18,634 bases of DNA from an uncultured Lachnospiraceae bacterium (GTDB taxonomy: Bacteria; Bacillota; Clostridia; Lachnospirales; Lachnospiraceae). The stretch covers positions 1-18,634 of the forward strand of contig CAJTPS010000038.1 in the NCBI GenBank assembly GCA_910578555.1, written 5' to 3'. Under the pieces are notes generated by a model that searched no databases, was not told the origin of the DNA, and saw only the letters and a program-made list of their open reading frames with translations. Of this stretch, positions 13,051 through 18,634 are shown piece by piece (the stretch's first letter is position 1; every line of letters starts with the position of its first letter). The position numbers and the translations under genes were made by a program.

Positions 13051-15765
13051 TTAACTGTTCAGTTCCACAAGAATCTCGTGGACGCTCTCATCACTAAGCT
13101 GTGTAATCTCTGCGAGCGGAATTCTCACCCCGCCTTCCTGCACCGTAAGCGGTCTGCCGTCCAGCGCTGCACTTCCCACACGGTATTCCCCGCTCTCCAG
13201 ATTCTGTGTATTCACATAGACAATGTGCCATCTTTTCCCGCCGAAGTTGAGCGTCAGCCCTGCCTTGCCGTCCTTAAACTGTTCCTGCACAAGCTGCGGC
13301 GCCAGTATCATGTCTCCACAGCTTCCTTTGACGCCGAACATCTGTGTTATCACCGTCAGCATCATCCAACTCGCCGCACCCGTCAGATAATGATACATGC
13401 CTCTTCCCCTGTCGTTAAAGTATTCCGGAATGCCTGGATAGATCATGCTGGTCTTAAAATCCGCCACCTGCTCATACAGCGTATGCAGGGCACGGTAGCC
13501 TGCCTGTACAAATCCGCGTCCGTAGAGCGCATTGGCATACATCGTCGTCATATGGGAAAAGACAGCGCCGTTCTCCTTATGCCCGTACGCGAAGCCGAAC
13601 ATCCTGCCGAGATCGGTTTTCAGTTCGCCGAAATCCGTATTCAGACGGTAACCGCCCACTTCTTTCTGATACAGATACCGATCCGCCGCCTTGACGATCT
13701 GTGCGGTCTGCTCTCCGGTCGCCGTGCCGGACATTATGGTAAATACCTGTCCAGTCAGCATCATCCGCACGCCGTCCGGGGTGAACCCTTCACACTTCCT
13801 GCCGTTATTGTCGTAATAGCTGTTAAACCATCCGCATTCTTCACCGTCGATCCACTCGGTTCTGCGGATATGCTCCCTGATCCACTGTGCCTTTTCCCGC
13901 AGACTCTTCTGCACCATCTCACTGTCCAGGCTGGTCTTCCTGCCCGATACCCGGTGGAAGATGCTCTCGCAGTAATCCGCCAGAAGAGTTCTCTTCCGGC
14001 CGGCATCCTCATACAGTTCCAGGCCGGTGGATAATAACGGCTCGATCTCCGCCAGCACTTCCACACTGTTCATCTGCATCCGTTCACGCAGCAGGCCGAT
14101 CAGGTCCGCCAGCACATCCAGATTGTCTGCATAGGCAGCGGTAAATGCCACGCTCTCACCTCTGTCCGCCGCCATATCAAGCGCGTCGTTCCAATCCGCA
14201 CCGCGCAGCCGCATGTGGTTGTGCTCTCCCACCTCATAGAAGACCGTAAGATTCTGCACCAGAATGTGTTCCAGGACAGTGCCCTGATACGCACACCCTT
14301 CCTGATCCTTCAGAACCGGTGTGCCGCCTGCCTCCCATTCCTCGTCGATGCGGGTTCCTCTCGCCTCCTGCTTATCTTTAAAATACGTATTTTCTTTTAA
14401 AAGAACAGACAAATCGCCCGTCTGGTCGATGTAAAGCTTCGTTGTCATAAGCGGCCACAGCCCGTGATCCATCCAGATTCTCGTAATATTATTACGATCC
14501 GCTATAAATTCGCCCTGCCTGCTGCCTATGATCGTGGCGTTGCTTCCGTCGATCCGCACGCCGCCGTAATTATCGATCAGCATCTGCCGCACGTCATCCG
14601 GCTGCATGATCAGAAGTGCCAGACAGTCCTGCCACAGATCCCGCCAGCCTCTGCCGCCCTTGCCGTAATCATGATGCGGCAGGAAAGAACAGCCGTAGAT
14701 TCTGCGCAGCATAGGCTGGAAGTTCACCCAGAACATGAAATTATCGAAATCAGAATCGGCAGTCTCATAGGACACATTAATCTTGTCCAGCCAGTACTGC
14801 TTCGTGTCAGACAGCGCCTCCCGCACCTTCCCGTCGTCGCTATAGGCCGCAAGCATCCCGTCGATCTGCTCTCTGTGCTCTTCCGCGCCGATGAAGATCG
14901 TATAGCTTCTGCTCTCCCCCGCCTGCAGCGTCACCGGTGCAAACTGCATAGCGCCGACGATCTCATAACCGTCATACTTTCTGCCGGCCGGTTCATAGGA
15001 ATGTCCGCACAGCACGCTCTCCGGTCTCTCGTAGCTGCCGCCCTCGCCGATATAATCCTCTGCCACCGGCATAAAGCCTACAGGCGCCGTTCCGTCCTGT
15101 TCCATCCCGCATACATAATAGGTGATCCTGTTCTTCTGATGTCCTCTTTCGTCAAAAGAGAGGGTCGGTGTAACCAGAACGCCCTTCTGTGTTGTCTCGG
15201 CTCTGTGCAGCAGAGACGTCACATGTCTGTGATCCCGCAGATTATCCGCACTTCTGCCGTAAAGCGGTACTGCCGCCACGGGCACCAGTGTGACCGCCTC
15301 GCTTCTCCTGTTAGTGATCTCCACATGCATGATCTCCACGGAATATGCCGAAACCGGCACAAAAGAAGTCACCCTGGATGCCATGCCATAGTCACTGATC
15401 TCCCTCTCCACCTGCTGCCACATCGGCCCGGCAGTCAGGATGCTCCGTTCCTGTCCGTCCGTAAACCGTTTCGCTTCCGCCTCTGCGGAGACACCCGTTA
15501 CCGAGAAGCAGGACCCGTCCTTAAGTCTGCACCAGAAGTTCCTGGTAGATTTATTGTTATGAAGTTCTTCCGCACTGACGGGCTGCAGAACAAACTCATT
15601 CTGACTGCGCTTCAAATCGCCGCCCAGTCTCGGCGTGACGGCTCCTTTCAGCCCCTGTTCCCCCGCGATCGGAAAATACAGATAGCTCACATTCTCCGGC
15701 TGTTCCAGCCGAAAAGTCCCCTGATGATCCATAAACTCGTACGATTTCATTTCTGCCTTGCGCAT
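13051..15765 (-). CDS. GH94 disaccharide/oligosaccharide phosphorylase
   Basis: The 904-residue cytoplasmic protein shows the marks of family GH94: GRGWRDLWQD (371-380), the catalytic GADWND motif with general acid D527 (522-527), KENGAVFSH (730-738) and GRGMYHYLTGAASWM (787-801). GH94 enzymes phosphorolyse cellobiose, cellodextrins, laminaribiose, chitobiose or beta-1,2-glucans; the exact linkage cannot be read from sequence. The length is closer to laminaribiose-type than to cellobiose phosphorylase (about 810). Pairing with a GH149/GH161-like enzyme would fit stepwise use of beta-1,3-gluco-oligosaccharides, which is an inference. It is the first gene of the operon, and the adjacent gene follows after 16 bp. 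AGGGGG nine bases before ATG 15765 supports the start; an in-frame ATG at 15750 is a weaker choice. Confidence 0.9.
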   Translation of the reverse strand: MRKAEMKSYEFMDHQGTFRLEQPENVSYLYFPIAGEQGLKGAVTPRLGGDLKRSQNEFVLQPVSAEELHNNKSTRNFWCRLKDGSCFSVTGVSAEAEAKRFTDGQERSILTAGPMWQQVEREISDYGMASRVTSFVPVSAYSVEIMHVEITNRRSEAVTLVPVAAVPLYGRSADNLRDHRHVTSLLHRAETTQKGVLVTPTLSFDERGHQKNRITYYVCGMEQDGTAPVGFMPVAEDYIGEGGSYERPESVLCGHSYEPAGRKYDGYEIVGAMQFAPVTLQAGESRSYTIFIGAEEHREQIDGMLAAYSDDGKVREALSDTKQYWLDKINVSYETADSDFDNFMFWVNFQPMLRRIYGCSFLPHHDYGKGGRGWRDLWQDCLALLIMQPDDVRQMLIDNYGGVRIDGSNATIIGSRQGEFIADRNNITRIWMDHGLWPLMTTKLYIDQTGDLSVLLKENTYFKDKQEARGTRIDEEWEAGGTPVLKDQEGCAYQGTVLEHILVQNLTVFYEVGEHNHMRLRGADWNDALDMAADRGESVAFTAAYADNLDVLADLIGLLRERMQMNSVEVLAEIEPLLSTGLELYEDAGRKRTLLADYCESIFHRVSGRKTSLDSEMVQKSLREKAQWIREHIRRTEWIDGEECGWFNSYYDNNGRKCEGFTPDGVRMMLTGQVFTIMSGTATGEQTAQIVKAADRYLYQKEVGGYRLNTDFGELKTDLGRMFGFAYGHKENGAVFSHMTTMYANALYGRGFVQAGYRALHTLYEQVADFKTSMIYPGIPEYFNDRGRGMYHYLTGAASWMMLTVITQMFGVKGSCGDMILAPQLVQEQFKDGKAGLTLNFGGKRWHIVYVNTQNLESGEYRVGSAALDGRPLTVQEGGVRIPLAEITQLSDESVHEILVELNS

Positions 15766-15809
15766 ATAGTTATACCCCCTGTTGTATTGGCTTTTGCCGG
15801 ATTACTCTT

Positions 15810-15862
15810 ATCATATAGATTTCAGACAAGGATTACGGTGTGCTTTTTTATATTTTGGTGTG
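15810..15862 (-). promoter_or_regulatory. Operon promoter with AraC-like direct repeats
   Basis: Read on the minus strand, CACACC occurs at 15857-15862 and again at 15837-15842, exactly 20 bp apart. Each copy lies beside an A-rich tract, and 11 of the first 13 aligned positions match. The downstream copy overlaps the position expected for the -35 (CCGTAA at 15833-15838, a very poor match), 17 bp from a fair -10, TATGAT (15810-15815). Tandem sites one or two helical turns apart overlapping a weak -35 are typical of activation by AraC-family proteins, so this is a candidate site for the regulator encoded at the end of the operon. Confidence 0.45.
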
Positions 15863-15929
15863 TTATTTTTATGCGATCCCGGCAATACCCGTTTTAATAA
15901 TTATAACGTTGCTGTGGACTTTTTTCAAT

Positions 15930-15957
15930 TTGCATATTTTCAAAAAGAGAGTACAAT
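15930..15957 (+). promoter_or_regulatory. Candidate promoter of the MATE gene
   Basis: TTGCAT (15930-15935) and TACAAT (15952-15957) have a 16-bp spacer. Transcription would start around 15963, exactly at the beginning of the palindromic array. The whole array would then be a leader of about 275 bases ahead of the MATE ATG at 16238. Confidence 0.5.
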
Positions 15958-15961
15958 AAAA

Positions 15962-16200
15962 AAAGTAAATTTGCTTCGCAAATTTACTTTGCGAGATTCG
16001 CTTCGCGAACTCGAATACATGGAGCATTTCGCTTCGCAAATTTACTTGGCGAGATTCGCTTCGCGAACTCGAATACATGGAGCATTTCGCTTCGCAAATT
16101 TACTTTGCGAGATTCGCTTCGCGAACTCGAATATATGGAGCATTTCGCTTCGCAAATTTACTTGGCGAGATTCGCTTCGCGAACTCGAATACATGGAGCG
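15962..16200. repeat. Tandem array of a 58-bp palindromic unit
   Basis: Four copies of a segment starting GCGAGATTCGCTTCGCGAAC begin at 15991, 16049, 16107 and 16165, an exact 58-bp period. Each copy forms a hairpin CGAG-A-TTCGC-TTC-GCGAA-CTCG and is followed by GAATACATGGAGC (T for C in the third copy). Between copies lies a second element, ATTTCGCTTCGCAAATTTACTT. The array opens with the complete palindromic form of this second element (15962-15990), a perfect 13-bp stem around TTC. There are thus four strong hairpins of one type alternating with four of the other. It is not a CRISPR array, because the segments between copies are themselves repeated. An open frame runs through it, but the 58-bp period shifts frame at each copy, so it is not coding. 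Confidence 0.9.
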
Positions 16201-16237
16201 CGATCCTAAGACATAACAAGAAAGAAGGAATTACAAT

Positions 16238-17563
16238 ATGAATAAAGACCTGACCGTGGGGAAACCGGAAGCCGTACTTTGGCAGTTCTGCCTGCCGCTG
16301 TTTGGAAGCATTATTTTTCAGCAGTTATACAATATTGCAGACAGCCTGGTCGCCGGCAAATTCATCGGTGAAAATGCGCTGGCCGCAGTGGGTAACAGCT
16401 ACGAGGTCACATTGATCTTCATCGCTTTTGCCTTCGGATGCAATATCGGCTGTTCTGTCATCGTGTCAAGGCTGTTCGGCTCCAGGAAATATGAAGAAAT
16501 GAAGACCTCTGTCTATACGACCATGATCTCCAGCGCAGTTCTGTGCGCCGTCCTGATGATTTTCGGTCTGGTCTGCTCCAATGCACTTCTCGGGCTGATC
16601 CATACGCCATCCGAGATTCTTGCCGATTCCAGACTGTATCTGCAGATCTACATATGGGGCCTGCCGTTCCTTTTCTTCTATAATATAGCGACGGGAATCT
16701 TCTCCGCGCTGGGTGATTCCAGGACGCCTTTTATCTTTCTGGCATTCTCCTCTACGGCAAACATTCTGGTCGATATCCTGTTCGTGGCTGCCCTCGACAT
16801 GGGCGTGGCCGGCGTGGCGTGGGCGACTTTCCTCTGTCAGGGCATAAGCTGTGTGCTGGCAGTCGTCGTTGTGTTAAAACGGCTTGCGGCGATCCGCACG
16901 GACGCCCCCGTCCTGTTATATTCCTTCGATCTGTTTCGCAAGATCGCAGTGATCGCCGTGCCCAGTATCCTGCAGCAGAGCTTTATTTCCATCGGCAATA
17001 TCATCATCCAGAGCGTAATCAACGATTGCGGTGTGGAGGTGACCGCCGGATACGCCGCGGCGATCAAACTGAACAATCTGGTGATCACTTCCTTCACCAC
17101 ACTGGCTAACGGACTGTCCAACTATACGGCACAGAATATCGGTGCCGGTATACTGCCGCGTATAAAGGACGGCTTCAAAGCGGGCGTTAAGATGGTATGG
17201 CTGCTCTGCGTTCCTCTGGTGGCGCTGTATCTGATTGCGGCAAAAACACTTGTGACCTTCTTTATCAACGAGCCGTCTGCGCTTGCGCTTGCATCCGGTA
17301 TACGTTTTCTCTATATCGTGGCGCCCTTCTATTTCATCGTCTCCGTCAAGCTGGTAGCCGACGGCATTCTGCGCGGCGCCGGCCTGATGAAATACTTTAT
17401 GACCGCAACCTTCACCGACCTGATCTTACGTGTGGCGCTGGCCAAAATACTTGCCGGGCAGGCAGGCTATACCGGTATCTGGTGCGCATGGCCAATCGGC
17501 TGGACGATCGCTACGGCGCTCTCCATCACTTTTTACCGAAAAGGACCATGGAAGAGCGCTTAA
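16238..17563 (+). CDS. MATE family efflux transporter
   Basis: The 441-residue polytopic membrane protein has about twelve hydrophobic segments arranged as two MatE repeats (about 12-175 and 235-400). The opening PLFGSIIFQQLYNIADSLVAGKF and the NIL/DILF segment near 180 are typical of the DinF/NorM-like branch found in Clostridia. These carriers export cationic drugs or small metabolites in exchange for Na+ or H+; the natural substrate is unknown. AAGGAA seven bases before ATG 16238 supports the start. The gene is preceded by the 58-bp palindromic array in its likely leader, and its stop codon overlaps that of the convergent thioesterase gene. It is divergent from the phosphorylase operon; a role in export of a product of that operon cannot be shown. 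Confidence 0.93.
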   Translation: MNKDLTVGKPEAVLWQFCLPLFGSIIFQQLYNIADSLVAGKFIGENALAAVGNSYEVTLIFIAFAFGCNIGCSVIVSRLFGSRKYEEMKTSVYTTMISSAVLCAVLMIFGLVCSNALLGLIHTPSEILADSRLYLQIYIWGLPFLFFYNIATGIFSALGDSRTPFIFLAFSSTANILVDILFVAALDMGVAGVAWATFLCQGISCVLAVVVVLKRLAAIRTDAPVLLYSFDLFRKIAVIAVPSILQQSFISIGNIIIQSVINDCGVEVTAGYAAAIKLNNLVITSFTTLANGLSNYTAQNIGAGILPRIKDGFKAGVKMVWLLCVPLVALYLIAAKTLVTFFINEPSALALASGIRFLYIVAPFYFIVSVKLVADGILRGAGLMKYFMTATFTDLILRVALAKILAGQAGYTGIWCAWPIGWTIATALSITFYRKGPWKSA

Positions 17564-18027
17564 AATCCTTCTTCCCGCCGCTGTTTGCGCATTTCCCGTC
17601 TCCTGATCCCGGCTTCCCACTCCGCCCTCTCAGCCTCCGTCTCTATCAAAAGCCCTGGCACCTCTGTAGGATGACCATCTGAGTCAACGGCAACCAGCGT
17701 CAGGTAGGCTCTGTTGATGGGTCTTCTGGTTCCGTCAAGACTTTCCACATAAGTGTCTACCCGCACTTCCATGGAAGTCTTACCCACAAACGTCACTCTC
17801 CCGATCAGCACAATCAGATCCTTAAGATAAGCGCCCCGCATGAACCGCAGGTTGTCCACCGACGCCGTGATCACGTCGCACTGCGCGTGGCGGATACCGA
17901 CAAGCCCTGCCAGTTCATCGATCCACTCCATCAGTTTGCCGCCGAACAGTCTTCCGGCGCCGTTTAAGTACTCCGGGCGCACCTGGTAGATCTGTTCTAT
18001 TCTGGATTCTGAGACTGATTTATGCAT
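17560..18027 (-). CDS. Hotdog-fold acyl-CoA thioesterase, YciA/Acot type
   Basis: The 155-residue protein hydrolyses acyl-CoA thioesters. It carries the family motif around N22, G24, GRLFGGKLMEWIDE (25-38, with acidic D37/E38), and the later VGKTSMEVRVDTYVE block (81-95) that packs in the hotdog sheet. Only one hotdog domain is present, so it would act as a trimer of dimers like other bacterial members. The last 25 residues are charged and helical. AAAGGA nine bases before ATG 18027 supports the start. It is convergent with the MATE gene: the TTAA at 17560-17563 supplies a TAA stop on both strands, so no terminator can sit between them. It has its own promoter (18046-18073). Confidence 0.92.
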   Translation of the reverse strand: MHKSVSESRIEQIYQVRPEYLNGAGRLFGGKLMEWIDELAGLVGIRHAQCDVITASVDNLRFMRGAYLKDLIVLIGRVTFVGKTSMEVRVDTYVESLDGTRRPINRAYLTLVAVDSDGHPTEVPGLLIETEAERAEWEAGIRRREMRKQRREEGF

Positions 18028-18281
18028 GGTGTTTCGTCCTTTCTTAATATAGATCCAGTGAATCCGGATTCAATAAAAAATCTTAGTTGTGTCAGACAAA
18101 TGATATTATTTGTATCAATCCTCTGTTCCTCATGAATAGACCAATCCGCATAGCTGCAAAGAGAACGAAAGGTCATTGCCATTTGCTTTATAACTCTATC
18201 ACTTTTTGACCTTGCGTAAGTGTCTCCAAATTCCACCTTCACTATCCGGTGATTTGTGGGACAAAAGTACGATGGTCTCAA
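17997..18281 (-). CDS. Small hypothetical ORF, possibly a remnant
   Basis: A 94-residue frame starts at TTG 18281, with AAAGGGG eight bases upstream, six bases after the stop of the preceding frame at 18287, so translational coupling is possible. The product resembles nothing I know; it is mixed in character, with no membrane segment. Its end overlaps the thioesterase start by 31 bases and runs through that gene's promoter. The DNA is more AT-rich than the rest of the window. It may be a degraded gene rather than an active one. Confidence 0.25.
   Translation of the reverse strand: MRPSYFCPTNHRIVKVEFGDTYARSKSDRVIKQMAMTFRSLCSYADWSIHEEQRIDTNNIICLTQLRFFIESGFTGSILRKDETPCINQSQNPE
18046..18073 (-). 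promoter_or_regulatory. Thioesterase promoter with an internal 12-bp palindrome
   Basis: On the minus strand TTGAAT (18068-18073) and TATATT (18046-18051) have a 16-bp spacer, giving a short leader of about 12 bases before ATG 18027. A perfect palindrome, GAATCCGGATTC (18060-18071), overlaps the -35 and the spacer and could be an operator. Confidence 0.5.
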
Positions 18282-18286
18282 CGATA

Positions 18287-18634
18287 TTACCCCTTTCCCA
18301 CAAGTTTTTCAGGAATCCATCTATCCAAGCAGTATTTAATATAATATCCCATGTTTTCTTGGCGACTGCTATGCTTTCTGATATTTACAACAAGTTCATG
18401 ATATATCTTTTCTACCAAACTCACTACTCGCTTTGTAGATTGATGTATCTCTGGACAAATCTCCAATATTATATTCGACATATCTTCATATATCTCATAA
18501 TATAGTTCAAAATAGTTTAACTTCTCCTTTAATTTTTTCGAACATCTTCAAAATATCTTCCACACTCATCTTCATCAAATGTGCCAACATATGTAACAAA
18601 TTTTATATTTCTATTACCATGATTCAACGCTTCA
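18287..18634 (-). pseudogene. Frameshifted partial ORF in AT-rich DNA, unknown function
   Basis: Read from the window edge, a frame beginning EALNHGNRNIKFVTYVGTFD runs to a TAA at 18529-18531. Directly before this stop is an A6 run (18533-18538, minus strand) in the context CGA-AAA-AAT-TAA. Moving back one base, or adding one A, continues the frame without interruption (KLKEKLNYFELYYEIYEDMS...) to the stop at 18287, giving about 115 residues here. The joined product is charged and helix-rich; I do not recognise a family. The 5' part is outside the window. A real frameshift, a sequencing error or programmed -1 slippage are all possible. The low GC content and lack of relation to its neighbours suggest acquired DNA. 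Confidence 0.4.

Noticed and set aside
13036..14034. 332-codon plus-strand frame at the junction of the two phosphorylase genes
   Set aside because: It is antisense to the 3' end of the GH94 gene, with no ribosome-binding site and no recognisable domain.
14380..14405. Two overlapping perfect 14-bp palindromes (AAAATACGTATTTT and TTCTTTTAAAAGAA)
   Set aside because: They lie inside the GH94 coding region, where the codons for a Lys/Glu/Asn/Phe-rich stretch produce runs of A and T. No link to regulation is apparent, so coincidence is the simplest reading.
14464..15897. 477-codon plus-strand frame opposite the GH94 gene
   Set aside because: It is fully antisense to a gene with all GH94 motifs. 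Its composition is rich in His, Arg and Ile without domain resemblance, as expected for a shadow frame.
15962..16200. CRISPR array
   Set aside because: The stretches between repeats are near identical to each other instead of unique spacers, the units contain two palindromes, and no cas gene is near.
15782..16216. 144-codon open frame on the plus strand across the palindromic array
   Set aside because: The 58-bp period is not a multiple of three, so each copy is read in a different frame. The open frame is a by-product of a repeat that lacks stop codons, has no ribosome-binding site, and overlaps the operon promoter.

Overview
The window looks like the chromosome of a spore-forming member of the Clostridia, most likely a Lachnospiraceae species. 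The grounds are two sporulation/germination genes (spoIIP, gpr) divergent from rpsT, Gram-positive Shine-Dalgarno sites, moderate GC in coding DNA, a YesN-type AraC response regulator, and paired sugar phosphorylases. The assignment rests on gene content only.

Layout. (1) 1-221: intergenic DNA full of perfect hairpins, ending in a cloverleaf-like palindrome that touches the spoIIP stop. (2) 222-2531, minus: spoIIP and gpr, used in engulfment and in spore protein breakdown at germination. (3) 2632-3141, plus: rpsT with a near-consensus promoter, a leader hairpin, palindromic repeats after the stop and a bidirectional terminator. (4) 3173-5181, minus: a TPM-domain membrane protein and a double zinc-ribbon membrane protein, separated by two tandem hairpins. 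(5) 5333-6148, plus: a short-chain dehydrogenase. (6) 6155-8300, minus: a PurF-like protein whose glutaminase residues are lost, and a protein with a degenerate GGDEF domain. (7) 8419-15765, minus: a carbohydrate cluster made of a GH94 phosphorylase, a larger GH149/GH161-like phosphorylase and an AraC-type response regulator. A pair of direct repeats 20 bp apart at the promoter is a candidate site for that regulator. No transporter or histidine kinase is present. (8) 15962-16200: a tandem array of a 58-bp palindromic unit, placed in the probable leader of a MATE exporter gene (16238-17563, plus). (9) 17560-18027, minus: a hotdog acyl-CoA thioesterase, convergent with the MATE gene and sharing a TTAA stop. 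(10) 18028-18634: an AT-rich stretch with frameshifted or remnant ORFs of unknown function.

The most unusual signals are the following. The palindromic repeat family appears at two distant places, and its arms differ by compensatory base changes, so the hairpin itself seems to be conserved. The PurF homologue keeps its PRPP motif and candidate Fe-S cysteines but lacks the nucleophilic cysteine and other glutaminase residues. The carbohydrate operon has an AraC-like direct-repeat site over a poor -35. The AT-rich right end contains an A6 slippery-type frameshift.
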